From Sporosarcina koreensis (lineage in GTDB: Bacteria > Bacillota > Bacilli > Bacillales_A > Planococcaceae), in the NCBI RefSeq assembly GCF_000826145.2, contig NZ_LN651337.1, positions 809,774 to 873,773 of the forward strand: a stretch of 64,000 nt of DNA, read 5' to 3'. How positions within the stretch are numbered: the stretch's first letter is position 1; each line of letters begins with the position of its first letter. Positions 35,283 through 44,106 of the stretch are shown here, piece after piece. A program made the translations under genes and the position numbers. A model generated the notes under the pieces. That model was not told where the DNA came from. It saw nothing but the letters and a program-made list of their open reading frames with translations, and did not search any database.

Positions 35283-35998
35283 TCAGCCGGCACCTCGAAC
35301 TTGTAGCCGACTCCCCACACTGTAACGATCATTTTGGCAGCACGTTCGGATACTCTGTTGAGCTTTTCACGGAGCCGCTTGACGTGTGTATCAACAGTAC
35401 GCAGATCGCCGAAAAATTCATAGTGCCAGACTTCCTTCAGCAGCTGCTCACGGTCGAATACTTTGTCAGGTGCTTTTGCCAGGAAATAGAGGAGTTCGTA
35501 TTCCTTCGGCGTCAGGCTCACTTCCTTGCCCTCCGCGGTGACCCGGTGTGCATCATGATCGATCGTCAGCTGCGGGAACACGACAAGGTCTTTCGAAGAT
35601 GCAGTCGCCTGCGTCCCATTAACAGCACCGGCACGGCGCAGAAGCGCTTTCACGCGCAGGACGACCTCCCGCGGACTGAACGGCTTCACGATATAGTCGT
35701 CCGCTCCTGTCTCGAATCCGGTGACTCGGTCCGATTCTTCTCCTTTCGCCGTGAGAAGGATGATCGGCGTCTGGTCCTCTTCAGCGCGGAGTTCATGCAG
35801 AACTTCGATCCCATCTTTCTCAGGCATCATGACATCCAGCAGGATACAGTCATATTGTGTTTCCTGGATTTTCTCCAATGCTTCCATTCCATTTTGTGCT
35901 TCATCCATTTCATAGCCCTCACGTGAAAGATACATCGTTAGAAGGCGGCGTATCCGGTCTTCGTCGTCTACGACGAGCAATTTGACGTTTTCATCCAT
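35279..35998 (-). CDS. resD: Response regulator ResD
   Basis: ResD is an OmpR-type regulator that in B. subtilis turns on anaerobic respiration and cytochrome genes, including resABC itself. The 239-residue protein has the receiver D55 (DCILLDVMMPEKDG), the T and K positions (LLTAKGEE, VKPFSPRE) and a C-terminal winged helix (EYELLYFLAKAPDKVFDREQLLKEVW). It is the first gene of resDE; a short inverted repeat lies upstream at 36089-36105. A terminator at 36162 separates it from resC, so it needs its own promoter. Confidence 0.96.
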   Translation of the reverse strand: MDENVKLLVVDDEDRIRRLLTMYLSREGYEMDEAQNGMEALEKIQETQYDCILLDVMMPEKDGIEVLHELRAEEDQTPIILLTAKGEESDRVTGFETGADDYIVKPFSPREVVLRVKALLRRAGAVNGTQATASSKDLVVFPQLTIDHDAHRVTAEGKEVSLTPKEYELLYFLAKAPDKVFDREQLLKEVWHYEFFGDLRTVDTHVKRLREKLNRVSERAAKMIVTVWGVGYKFEVPAE

Positions 35999-36088
35999 TG
36001 ACGATTGCCCCTTTCAGAACTGCTGTCTTCATTGTACTTGTCCTCTTCCGAAAAAGAAACTACAATACTTTTCTGCAAAATATGTACC

Positions 36089-36105
36089 GTACACAGCTCG
36101 TGTAC
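36089..36105. repeat. Inverted repeat upstream of resD
   Basis: GTACAC-AGCTC-GTGTAC, perfect six-base arms with a five-base centre, about 90-110 bases before the resD start. It has the size of a dimeric-regulator site; no factor can be named. Confidence 0.5.
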
Positions 36106-36161
36106 TTCGGCAAAGCTGCACGATAAGGCTCCCTATTCTTTCCTGTATCGCAAGGGTCCAT

Positions 36162-36195
36162 AAAAACACCGCACAGCGGATAGGCTGTGCGGTCT
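36162..36195 (-). terminator. Intrinsic terminator after resC
   Basis: Minus-strand stem GACCGCACAGC / GCTGTGCGGT with a six-base loop, then TTTTT. It ends the resABC transcript before resD. Confidence 0.9.
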
Positions 36196-36200
36196 GTTGG

Positions 36201-37385
36201 TTATGCGTATGAATGGAGACCTGCAATGATCAGGTTGACAGCCACCAGGTTGAACATGATGATGACGAACCCGACGACCGCGAGCCAGGCGGATTTCTTC
36301 CCTTCCCAGCCCTGCGACAGGCGGAGATGGAGGAATGCCGCATAGAACAGCCATGTGATGAGCGCCCAGACCTCTTTCGGGTCCCAGCCCCAGAAACGCG
36401 ACCAGGCTTCGTGAGCCCAGATCATCGCGAAGATGAGTGCCCCGAGGGTGAACACCGGGAACCCGATCAAGACAGACCGATAACCGATTTCATCCATCAG
36501 CTGGGAGTTCGCTTTCTTCGCGAACGGCTGCAGCACGGCTGCGATCGGCCGCCTGAAGATCAGGCGCAGCAGCACGTACAGCACGATTCCGGATGCAAGC
36601 GACCAGACGAATGTCGTCAGCGTCTTCGCATTGACGATCGCCGGCATTTCCGCCCATGGTTTCATCGTGTCAGTCGTTACCTGTTCATAGTCATGCATGC
36701 CGAAGAGCGGCGGATAATTGTACGTGATTTCTGCCGGCTGGTTGTTCTTGTCGACATAATTGAATTTCGCTTCATAGCCTGAAAGCGTAAATGCAGAAGA
36801 CGAAACAACAAAGCCAAGCACCAGCACCAGCGTGAACATGACGGCTTCCAGCCAGAACCGCTCTTTCGACTTCTTCGTCAGATCCACATTTTTCGCCAGA
36901 TAGATCAGACCGGCAACCGCACTGATTGCCAGGATCGATTCCCCGATTGCCGCTGTGATGACGTGAACAGTCAGCCAGTAACTCTTCAGTGCAGGGATCA
37001 GCGGTGTGATTTCCCGCGGGAACATGCTCGCATAGGCGATGATCACGATTGCGATCGGCAGAGCGAACAATCCGAGTGAAGGCGTCTTGTAGATGAAGAA
37101 GATCAGGATGAATGCACCGACAAGCATCATGCTGAACGCTGTCGTGAATTCAAACATGTTACTGACAGGTGCATGCCCGGAGGCCATCCACCGTGTAATG
37201 AAGTAGCCGAGCTGGGAGATGAAACCGACAATCGTGATCAGAATGCCGATTTTCCCCCATACACTGTCTTTGTACGTTTTCTCGGACTTCGATTTTTTCA
37301 CTGCTCCGCCGAAGAAGAATGTCCCGAGCAAATACGCGACAAACGAAATCAGCAGTAAATTGGCACTTAACGAAGCGTAATCCAT
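36201..37385 (-). CDS. resC: Cytochrome c biogenesis protein ResC (CcsA family)
   Basis: ResC with ResB forms the system II complex that exports heme and attaches it to c-type cytochromes. The 394-residue protein has about eight membrane helices and the heme-handling WWD-type motif [17 protein letters not shown] near residue 315. Conserved histidines flank it. It overlaps the resB stop by one base, so it is coupled to resB. The adjacent qcr genes of B. subtilis would follow ypiF beyond the left edge, giving c-type cytochromes as clients. Confidence 0.94.
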   Translation of the reverse strand: MDYASLSANLLLISFVAYLLGTFFFGGAVKKSKSEKTYKDSVWGKIGILITIVGFISQLGYFITRWMASGHAPVSNMFEFTTAFSMMLVGAFILIFFIYKTPSLGLFALPIAIVIIAYASMFPREITPLIPALKSYWLTVHVITAAIGESILAISAVAGLIYLAKNVDLTKKSKERFWLEAVMFTLVLVLGFVVSSSAFTLSGYEAKFNYVDKNNQPAEITYNYPPLFGMHDYEQVTTDTMKPWAEMPAIVNAKTLTTFVWSLASGIVLYVLLRLIFRRPIAAVLQPFAKKANSQLMDEIGYRSVLIGFPVFTLGALIFAMIWAHEAWSRFWGWDPKEVWALITWLFYAAFLHLRLSQGWEGKKSAWLAVVGFVIIMFNLVAVNLIIAGLHSYA

Positions 37386-39040
37386 TAAACTGTCTCTCCT
37401 TCCACTGCATCAGCCGCTGCATCCTTGTCCTGCTTATCCGTATACTCGGGAAGGGCTGCTGCTTCTTTCACTTTATCCAGATCCTTTTTCAGCGCATACC
37501 AGTTCTTGTTCGTATGGGCGGCAAGCACCATATCGGCGCTGTCCCCCTTCTGGATCCAGATGCGGCGGTGCTGCCAGTAGGATCCCTGGATGACACCGAT
37601 CATGAAGACGATACCGCCAAGAAGCAGGATGTACAGCGTTTTGTCTTTCCGGATGGTCAGACCTGAAGCATTGCGGGTGTCTGCATCCAGGAACTTCACT
37701 TCGTAATCGTTCGGTTCCACCTCGAGCGTCTGGCGGATGGCGACAAAACTCTTTTCACCTTCCGGATGCTCAGGCGTGATCATATTGAAAATGAAGGCCG
37801 GATTGTTCGGAATCGGTGATTTGGAGGTCGGTTCCCCGTCTTTGATGCCGTCGTAATCTGCATAGTATTCCATCAGTTCGACTGCAGAACCGTCTCCTAC
37901 ATCATACTTCTTCGCCGGATTGTTCAAGTCGACCGTAAAATCACCGAGTGATTCACCGGTTTCCTTGTTCTGAAGGGAGAAGGTCATGTTTTTCAATTCC
38001 CCGGTCTTGAAATCCATCTGGAAGATGCTGTAGCCGTCGAATGTCAGCGGTTTGTTGACGACGATCGGGTATTCCTTGATGAATTCGACATCAGCAGAAC
38101 CCGGCAGGCTGCCTTCTTTCTCCTTGTACAGCTTGACATCGGACTGATAGTTGCTGACGATGGCGCCGTTCTTCTGGATGGCTTCATCGAATACAGCATC
38201 AGCATTTTCCTCTGAATATGTCTCCATCGTGAATGCGACGTTCTCGAGGAGATAGCCGGGAGCGCCCGGAATCTCTCTTGTTTCACCTTCACGGATCCAC
38301 ATCGTCTCGTCAACGTAGAAGCCCGGGATGCCCCTCAACAGCACACCGAGGAGGAATATGATAAGGCCTGTATGATTGACGTATGGACCCCAGCGCGAAA
38401 AGCGGTTCTTTTCCGCGAGGATCGCTCCGTCTTCGGTTTTCACATTGTAGTGAAGCTCTTTCAATGTTTTTTCCGCTTCCGTCATGGAATGGTCAGCATC
38501 CGTTACAGGACCTTCCCCGTAGATCCGCTGACGTTTCATGAAGGAAAGATGGCGCTTCGTCCGCTGCTTTTTCAGCGATTTGTACAGCGGGATGACACGG
38601 TCCAGGCTGGCGATGATGATCGACGTGCCGAGCATGCCGATCAGGACTTTGAAATACCAGCTGTCATAGATATTATAAAAGCCCAGCTGATAGTAGATCT
38701 TGCCGAATGTTCCATACAGACGTTCATAGTAATCCAAGTACTCGGATGGATCGTTCCCGGCTACAGGGACATAGAACTTCTGCGGCAGGATCGTGCCGAT
38801 AGCGGACACGGACAGCACAGCGACGATGATGCTGACTCCGATCTTGACGCTCGAAAAGAAGTTCCAGATTTTGTCGATGATCGATTTTTTATAGGTCTGT
38901 GACCGCCTGGCGGACCCTTCGTAGCGCATGTCCACCATTTTACTGTCTTTTGCCTCATCCGTTTGCGGCCGGCCGCACTTTTCACAGAGTACTGTGCCGT
39001 ATGGATTCTCGTGACCGCATTGACATTTGATTTTGCTCAT
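37385..39040 (-). CDS. resB: Cytochrome c biogenesis protein ResB
   Basis: ResB is the large partner of ResC in heme delivery and apocytochrome binding. The 551-residue protein begins with a zinc ribbon (CQCGH and CEKCG, residues 6-22), then a conserved [12 protein letters not shown] segment, three membrane helices in the first half, a large outside loop and a last membrane helix near residue 485. The zinc ribbon is also in B. subtilis ResB. It follows resA by 14 bases and ends exactly at the resC start. Confidence 0.94.
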   Translation of the reverse strand: MSKIKCQCGHENPYGTVLCEKCGRPQTDEAKDSKMVDMRYEGSARRSQTYKKSIIDKIWNFFSSVKIGVSIIVAVLSVSAIGTILPQKFYVPVAGNDPSEYLDYYERLYGTFGKIYYQLGFYNIYDSWYFKVLIGMLGTSIIIASLDRVIPLYKSLKKQRTKRHLSFMKRQRIYGEGPVTDADHSMTEAEKTLKELHYNVKTEDGAILAEKNRFSRWGPYVNHTGLIIFLLGVLLRGIPGFYVDETMWIREGETREIPGAPGYLLENVAFTMETYSEENADAVFDEAIQKNGAIVSNYQSDVKLYKEKEGSLPGSADVEFIKEYPIVVNKPLTFDGYSIFQMDFKTGELKNMTFSLQNKETGESLGDFTVDLNNPAKKYDVGDGSAVELMEYYADYDGIKDGEPTSKSPIPNNPAFIFNMITPEHPEGEKSFVAIRQTLEVEPNDYEVKFLDADTRNASGLTIRKDKTLYILLLGGIVFMIGVIQGSYWQHRRIWIQKGDSADMVLAAHTNKNWYALKKDLDKVKEAAALPEYTDKQDKDAAADAVEGETV

Positions 39041-39054
39041 TGGTACCCTGCTCC

Positions 39055-39591
39055 TTACTCGGGCTGTACGCTTTGCATGAGTGAGACGATTTCAGTCTCG
39101 CTCATTTCCCGTGTAATAATGTTTTGAATGACGCCGTCTTTGTCGATGAGCATTGTGGTCGGCAGAGGAACAACATTGTAGCTGTTGCGGCTGACACTCT
39201 TATTTTTGTCGATCATTACAGGAAACGTCAGTCCATATTGGTCGATGAACGTGCTGACTTTGAAGTCGGACTCACCGATGTTGACGGAAAGGACCTGGAC
39301 TCCCTTATCTTTGAATTCCTTGTAATGCTTTTCGATATATGGCATCTCTTTTTTACAGGGAGGACACCATGTTCCCCAGAAATTCAAAAAGACACCCTGG
39401 CCTTCGTAATCGGACAGCTTCACTTTGCTGCCATCCATATCAAGGAGTTCGAAATTAGGTGCACGGTCTCCTGCTGCAAGAGTTTTTGTCTCCTTCTTAG
39501 AAGTCAGTGCAAAGACAATGGCAGCTGCAAGAAGGAGGAGAATGACACCCCGTATGATGAGCCGCTTTCTCTTCTTGTCCATTTTCGCCAC
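39055..39591 (-). CDS. resA: Thiol-disulfide oxidoreductase ResA with CPPC centre
   Basis: ResA reduces the disulfide in apocytochrome c so that heme can be attached. The 178-residue protein has a membrane anchor (residues 11-29) and a thioredoxin fold with FWGTWCPPCKKEMPY: C76 and C79 are redox-active and E82 matches the conserved glutamate. B. subtilis has CEPC; here the second position is proline. Start is GTG 39591 with GGGGG upstream, or ATG 39582. A perfect TATAAT is found 49 bases upstream. Confidence 0.94.
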   Translation of the reverse strand: MAKMDKKRKRLIIRGVILLLLAAAIVFALTSKKETKTLAAGDRAPNFELLDMDGSKVKLSDYEGQGVFLNFWGTWCPPCKKEMPYIEKHYKEFKDKGVQVLSVNIGESDFKVSTFIDQYGLTFPVMIDKNKSVSRNSYNVVPLPTTMLIDKDGVIQNIITREMSETEIVSLMQSVQPE

Positions 39592-39639
39592 TTCTTTCCC
39601 CCCTCACGTGATTCGTTCAGCTCCTGCATAGCAACCTTT

Positions 39640-39648
39640 ATTATAACA
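39640..39648 (-). promoter_or_regulatory. Extended -10 promoter for resA
   Basis: Minus strand TGT TATAAT, -10 at 39640-39645, about 49 bases before the resA start. No good -35 is seen, which would suit activation by a regulator such as ResD. Confidence 0.5.
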
Positions 39649-39705
39649 AAGATGTGTTTTTGAATGGAGTCGCTTCGTGAGCGTTTTGTGACACTTGGCG
39701 ATTGT

Positions 39706-40437
39706 TCAGCCAATTGTGCCGGTTTCGGCAAGGACCCGCAGCTGTTTCACTTCGTGCGTTGTGAGTTCCCTCGCTTCACCTGCATTGAGACCGTGTGTGG
39801 TCAGGTTCGCAAACGATTCCCTGCGTAATTTGACGACGGGGCAGCCGATTGCATCGAACATGCGGCGCACTTGGCGGTTCCTGCCTTCTGATATTGTAAT
39901 CTCCACAAGAGCGGTCTGCGCTTTCTTGTCCATTGAACGGAGTTTGACATGGGCCGGGCCTGTCATTCCGTCTTCAAGCTCGATGCCGTTTTCCAGCTTC
40001 TTCAGTGCTTCCCTCGTGGGAACACCTTTCACTTTTGCAATATATTGCTTCTTGATGCCGTATTTCGGATGGGTCATCGTATAGGAGAAATCACCATCAT
40101 TCGTCAGTATGATCACACCGGACGTGTCATAATCCAGACGGCCTACAGGGAAAATACGCTGTTCGACGCCCGGCAGCAGATCGAGAACCGTTTTCCGTCC
40201 TTTCTCATCGTGGACCGTCGAGATGTATCCTCTCGGTTTGTAGAGCAGATAATAGACGAATGTCTCTTTGACGATCTGGATGCCTTCCACTTCGATCCGG
40301 TCTGACGCCGTCACTTTCGTACCGAGCTCCGTCACGACCGTGCCGTTCACTTTCACTTTCCCGTCTGTGATCAGACCTTCCGCTTTCCTGCGGGATGCCA
40401 CGCCTGCACGGGCTAATACTTTTTGCAGTCTTTCCAT
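39706..40437 (-). CDS. rluB: 23S rRNA pseudouridine synthase RluB
   Basis: RluB makes pseudouridine in helix 89 region of 23S rRNA. The 243-residue protein starts with an S4 RNA-binding domain (RLQKVLARAGVASRRKAEGLI) and has the catalytic aspartate D102 in GRLDYDTSGVIILTNDG and the RNRQVRRM motif near residue 205. In B. subtilis rluB lies just before resA, and spmAB precede it; here dacB lies directly upstream, with no spmA or spmB. ATG 40437 follows a weak AGGTGA site. Confidence 0.93.
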   Translation of the reverse strand: MERLQKVLARAGVASRRKAEGLITDGKVKVNGTVVTELGTKVTASDRIEVEGIQIVKETFVYYLLYKPRGYISTVHDEKGRKTVLDLLPGVEQRIFPVGRLDYDTSGVIILTNDGDFSYTMTHPKYGIKKQYIAKVKGVPTREALKKLENGIELEDGMTGPAHVKLRSMDKKAQTALVEITISEGRNRQVRRMFDAIGCPVVKLRRESFANLTTHGLNAGEARELTTHEVKQLRVLAETGTIG

Positions 40438-40557
40438 TCCGTCACCTCATTCTTCAGTCTAAAAAATTATGTCACATTTCACAGCAAATGAAAAGGAGAC
40501 CGACTGTAAATCGCCGGGCGCCCGCCTCGATACTTTGCAAAACAGCCGATTCACATG

Positions 40558-40612
40558 AAAAAGAGACTCCACGGTACAATGGGACGCCGCCTCATTGTTC
40601 TGTGCAGTCTCT
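40558..40612 (-). terminator. Long imperfect hairpin after dacB
   Basis: Minus-strand arms of 19 bases (GAGACTGCACAGAACAATG against CATTGTACCGTGGAGTCTC) with three mismatches close an 11-base loop and end in TTTTT. It is longer than the other terminators and lies 15 bases past the dacB stop. Confidence 0.75.
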
Positions 40613-40626
40613 CATCATGTTTACGG

Positions 40627-41634
40627 TCAATCGGTCCTTGTCAGTTTCACAGCAGCTGTCACCAGAGGTTCCTGGCCGAGCGTGACGATCCACTGGCCGG
40701 TGTCCCCGCTGGAACTGCTTCTTGGCAGCCGCATGATGGATGTTGTCTTTTTCCGTTCATCCTTGGTAAGCAGAAGTTCGATCGGATGGTCCAGTTCAGC
40801 TGTGACACCCGGCAGTACCGAGTATGTGCCTTTTTTCGCGATCCTTACGATATCATGGGTTTTGAAAGCTTCAGCGGCAAGTGTCTTATGGACGTTCCAG
40901 TCGTTGCCGTTATTCAGCGTCACCACTATCACCCGTTTGCCGCCATGCTCGAAATACGTAGCGAGCGTCCTGCCGGCTGCCTTCGTGAATCCCGTCTTTC
41001 CGGCGACGGCATCCGTATCGGATGTCACGAGCCGGTGCTTGTTCTGCCAGGCGGCTGCCTGACCAATACCGGACGTATAGTTCTCGGTGGAGGCGATTTT
41101 TCGGAACTCCTTGTTCTTCATGCCGTAATGCAGCATCATGGCGGTATCATATGCACTGGATAAGTGCTCCTCGTCATGCAGGCCGGACGGATTCGTGAAA
41201 CGGGTGTTTTCCAGGCCGTAGAGCCGCGCCTGCTCATTCATCATCGTGACGAATCCTTCAAGCGAGCCGCCTGCATGCTCAGCGAGAGCTGCAGCCGCAT
41301 CGTTGCCGGATCTCAGCATGAGACCGTACAGGAGGTCTTCCGATGAAACCGAGTCGCCCGGCGTCAGATAGATGGAGGATCCTTCCGCCGAAGCGGCCCG
41401 CGGAGAGATTTCCACCTCTTTTTCAGTCACGCCGGATTCGATGAACGTCAGAGCCGTCCACATCTTCGTCAGGCTCGCAATCGGCAGTCTGTCATGGGGG
41501 TGATACCCGTCCAGCAGCCTTCCTGTGTCCGCATCGATGACGGCCCACGAGGAATGCACAGCCGCCGACGCGGGCAGCTGGAATGGAACACTGACGAACA
41601 GCACAAGCAGCAGGCATACAAATGCTTTCTTCAA
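40627..41634 (-). CDS. dacB: D-alanyl-D-alanine carboxypeptidase (DacB/DacF type)
   Basis: A secreted serine carboxypeptidase that trims peptide stems, in B. subtilis limiting cross-links in spore cortex. The 335-residue protein has a signal peptide ending near PASAA, then S54-x-x-K57 (SLTK), S109-G-N111 and K213-T-G (AGKTGFTKAAG). A C-terminal beta domain follows, but the usual amphipathic anchor is missing. Position beside scpB fits B. subtilis dacB; the genes spmA, spmB and ypuI that accompany it there are absent. DacF is a possible alternative name. Confidence 0.85.
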   Translation of the reverse strand: MKKAFVCLLLVLFVSVPFQLPASAAVHSSWAVIDADTGRLLDGYHPHDRLPIASLTKMWTALTFIESGVTEKEVEISPRAASAEGSSIYLTPGDSVSSEDLLYGLMLRSGNDAAAALAEHAGGSLEGFVTMMNEQARLYGLENTRFTNPSGLHDEEHLSSAYDTAMMLHYGMKNKEFRKIASTENYTSGIGQAAAWQNKHRLVTSDTDAVAGKTGFTKAAGRTLATYFEHGGKRVIVVTLNNGNDWNVHKTLAAEAFKTHDIVRIAKKGTYSVLPGVTAELDHPIELLLTKDERKKTTSIMRLPRSSSSGDTGQWIVTLGQEPLVTAAVKLTRTD

Positions 41635-41648
41635 GCATGATTTCCTCC

Positions 41649-42239
41649 TTAACCTTCTTCTGTTTCAAGCATATCCTGGAACTTGGTCAAAAATAGATCG
41701 GTATCTTCTTCGTCGTCCGTTTCCTGCAGCAGTTCGGGAAGGTCTTCCAATGTATTCAGCCCGAACCGGTCGAGGAAGTAAGGGGTCGTTGCGTAGAGGA
41801 TAGGCCGCCCGCTCGCTTCGAGCCGGCCTTTTTCCATGACGAATCCTTTGGACAGCAGTGTCTGGATGGCCCGTTCGGATTTGACGCCCCGGATTTCATC
41901 GACTTCCACCCGTGTCACAGGCTGTTTGTATGCGATGATGGCAAGGACTTCAAGCGCGGCCTGGGTCATCATTTTGGAAGGCGGGTTCTCGAACAGCCGT
42001 TTGATGTCCTCCGCGAATTCCGCTTTCGTCACCAGCTGATAGCCGCCGCTGTATTGGCGGAGTGTGATGCCGCTGTCTTCCCTCGCCTCATATTGTCCGA
42101 GAAGGTGTTCCAGTGCGGCGGTCACTTCCCCTTCCGTACAGACGGTCAGGGCAGCCAGCTGCTTCAATGGCAGTCCTTCTTCCCCCGCAACAAACAGGAA
42201 GCTTTCAATTGAGGCTGCCAGCCGTTTCGTATTTGTCAT
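41649..42239 (-). CDS. scpB: Segregation and condensation protein ScpB
   Basis: ScpB forms dimers of winged helices and joins ScpA and Smc in condensin. The 196-residue protein has two winged-helix domains, with the family patterns SIESFLFVAGEEGLPLKQLAAL and ALEVLAIIAYKQPVTRVEVDEIRGV, and an acidic C-terminus (LQETDDEEDTDLFL). It overlaps scpA by four bases. Fourteen bases separate its stop from the dacB start, so dacB may be read from the same mRNA. Confidence 0.95.
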   Translation of the reverse strand: MTNTKRLAASIESFLFVAGEEGLPLKQLAALTVCTEGEVTAALEHLLGQYEAREDSGITLRQYSGGYQLVTKAEFAEDIKRLFENPPSKMMTQAALEVLAIIAYKQPVTRVEVDEIRGVKSERAIQTLLSKGFVMEKGRLEASGRPILYATTPYFLDRFGLNTLEDLPELLQETDDEEDTDLFLTKFQDMLETEEG

Positions 42240-42994
42240 CCATTCGTTCCTCCAGTTGGCAGCATGATGTACAGGCGGTCGAAGTTCCCCTGCTGTTCGA
42301 CATAGACATCCCTGCGTTTCATCAGTTCAAGAACCGACAGGAATGTGACGACCAGTGAACTGACATCCCCCTCGTCGAAAAGTTCATCGAACGTACAGCG
42401 GCCGCCTTTTTGTACGATGCTGCCCATGATCTCATCCATCTTTTCTCCGACAGACTGTTCGTTGTTTGCTATACTGGCTGTCAGGGGCGCTTTCAGCCGC
42501 CTTCTCTGCAGCATCTTCTGGAATGCACCGACTAAATCGAAAACGCTGAGGGCCTCCCCTGTATCGTTTTGCGGGAGCGTTCCGTATGCACCCATGTCGG
42601 CAGGCTGTTTCGTGAAGTGGACGGCCCGTTCCTCTGCCGACTCTTTCAGCTGGACGGCCGCTTCTTTGTATCTCTTATACTCAAGCAGACGTGCGATCAG
42701 TTCTTCGCGCGGATCATCTTCCATCTGGAAGTCTGTTCCGTCTTCATCGAATACGTCACCTTCATGGACCGGCAGCAGCATTTTGCTCTTGATCTCTATC
42801 AATGTTGCGGCAAGTACGAGATATTCACTGAGTTCATCCAGCTCCAGGACTCGCATGGCATGTAAATGTTCTATGTATTGGTTCGTCAGCTGAGCCATCG
42901 GGATATCATAGATATCGATCTCCAGCCGGTTGATAAGATGGAGCAGAAGATCCAGCGGTCCTTCGAATGCTTCCAGTTTCACTTTGTATGACAC
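42236..42994 (-). CDS. scpA: Segregation and condensation protein ScpA (GTG start)
   Basis: ScpA is the kleisin that closes the Smc ring. The 252-residue protein has the Smc-neck N-terminus KLEAFEGPLDLLLHLINRLEIDIYDIPMAQLTNQY and a C-terminal winged helix near residues 190-245. GTG 42994 is the start, with AAGGTG upstream. It diverges from ypuF across 53 bases, a region in which I see no strong promoter for either gene. scpA-scpB is a two-gene operon coupled by overlap. Confidence 0.95.
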   Translation of the reverse strand: MSYKVKLEAFEGPLDLLLHLINRLEIDIYDIPMAQLTNQYIEHLHAMRVLELDELSEYLVLAATLIEIKSKMLLPVHEGDVFDEDGTDFQMEDDPREELIARLLEYKRYKEAAVQLKESAEERAVHFTKQPADMGAYGTLPQNDTGEALSVFDLVGAFQKMLQRRRLKAPLTASIANNEQSVGEKMDEIMGSIVQKGGRCTFDELFDEGDVSSLVVTFLSVLELMKRRDVYVEQQGNFDRLYIMLPTGGTNG

Positions 42995-43047
42995 GGTTTC
43001 ACCTTCTCTGCTTTCGGCAGACGGAATTCCTTGTAAAGGAGAATAAT

Positions 43048-43560
43048 ATGCAACCTTACCATCATCCTCTTTTTGTTGAGTTTCTCGTCTATTTTAATAG
43101 GAATCAAGACTATTTCGAAGGTCATGAAGTGCTCGAAGAGTATTGGAAATCGGTGCCCGGTTTTTCGAAAGAACATCCTCTCACGGCCTTCATCCTGCTG
43201 ACGACTGGTATGTACCATTGGCGGCGCGGAAACTTCAGCGGCGCATCACGGACGTTCGGCAAATCGTCAGAGCGGTTCGCAGCTGCCGCTCGTTCGTATC
43301 CCGAGTACAGGGAGGAGCTGGATATCGGCAGGCTGCTCTCGGATCTGGAGTCGGCTCGCGGACTGGTGCAGCAGCGCCGGCCGTTCAGACCGTTCCCGAT
43401 CATCGTCCTCTCGCAGACCCTCTTGCAGAAGACGGAAGAAGCCGGGCGGACGATGACGCTGCTGCCCCGCGGCAGTGAAGATGTTGTCCATAAGCATATG
43501 CGCAGGGACCGGTCCGATATTCTGGAATTGCGGAACGAAAAGAAGAAGAGCGGACGCTAG
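43048..43560 (+). CDS. ypuF: DUF309 protein YpuF
   Basis: The 170-residue soluble protein carries the DUF309 signature FEGHEVLEEYWK near residue 23, plus YHWRRGNFSGASRTFGKS, a helical pattern. B. subtilis YpuF is encoded in the same place beside scpA. Function unknown. ATG 43048 has AAAGGAG six bases upstream. The gene ends in TAG at 43558-43560, which overlaps the stop of the convergent ribT within one CTAG. Confidence 0.88.
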   Translation: MQPYHHPLFVEFLVYFNRNQDYFEGHEVLEEYWKSVPGFSKEHPLTAFILLTTGMYHWRRGNFSGASRTFGKSSERFAAAARSYPEYREELDIGRLLSDLESARGLVQQRRPFRPFPIIVLSQTLLQKTEEAGRTMTLLPRGSEDVVHKHMRRDRSDILELRNEKKKSGR

Positions 43561-43572
43561 CGATCCGCTCTT
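43546..43572. terminator. Bidirectional terminator enclosing both ypuF and ribT stops
   Basis: Perfect nine-base arms AAGAGCGGA / TCCGCTCTT flank a nine-base loop CGCTAGCGA. Both stop codons (TAG on each strand) lie in the loop. Purine-rich sequence to the left and pyrimidine-rich to the right extend the stem with one bulge. Confidence 0.8.
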
Positions 43573-43925
43573 GCTTCTTCCAGCATGCATTTATTGACGA
43601 AAGCATCTGTATAATCGTTCCCATACGGGATCTTATCCGGATATTCCTCCTGCAGCTTCGCCATCACTTCTTTGCCGATTCCTTCCCCGCGGAATGAAGG
43701 GTTCAGTGACAGGTGGTGCACCGTCATCGTGTCCTCTTCAATCTCAGCCCCTACTATGCCGATGAAATCTTCCTGCTGTTTCACAAGAAATAATTCAAGG
43801 TCCTCTTCGGTTTCATAACGGGCAAGGATTTCCTGCAATTGCTTCACAGAATACTCACCTGGGATGTAAGAAAGAAATCCCATTGCTATTTTCTGGTGCA
43901 TTTTTTTGTAGCGAACAAGTTTCAT
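43557..43925 (-). CDS. ribT: GNAT acetyltransferase RibT
   Basis: The 122-residue protein is a small GNAT fold with LVRYKKMHQKIAMGFLSYIP at the start and the acetyl-CoA loop RGEGIGKEVM near residue 83. It resembles RibT, which in B. subtilis ends the riboflavin operon and whose acetylated substrate is unknown. Here no ribDEAH genes are adjacent, although the gene keeps its place next to ypuF. The start at 43925 has GAAGGGG upstream. Confidence 0.8.
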   Translation of the reverse strand: MKLVRYKKMHQKIAMGFLSYIPGEYSVKQLQEILARYETEEDLELFLVKQQEDFIGIVGAEIEEDTMTVHHLSLNPSFRGEGIGKEVMAKLQEEYPDKIPYGNDYTDAFVNKCMLEEARADR

Positions 43926-43998
43926 GGATACCCCTTCTTTTTCAGCATTGCCTATCCGTTGATTTTACAGGAAACCCGCACAATTTTCAACTGATGGT

Positions 43999-44106
43999 TC
44001 AGCGGGGGTCGATGACAGGCATGACATAGTACCAGTAGACCGCACCCCAAATCAGCGCCACAACAGCGATGCTGACAAACAAAATGATATTCCTCTTTTT
44101 CTTCAT
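43999..44106 (-). CDS. 35-residue single-span membrane protein overlapping lysA stop
   Basis: An ORF of 35 codons starts with MKKKRN, continues into one strong hydrophobic helix (ILFVSIAVVALIWGAVYW) and ends YVMPVIDPR. Its ATG overlaps the lysA TAA stop as TAATG, and AAAGG lies six bases upstream, so re-initiation after lysA is likely. The positive N-terminus predicts an N-in orientation. I do not recognise it. It is too short for usual gene callers. The arrangement and composition favour a real small protein. Confidence 0.65.
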   Translation of the reverse strand: MKKKRNIILFVSIAVVALIWGAVYWYYVMPVIDPR

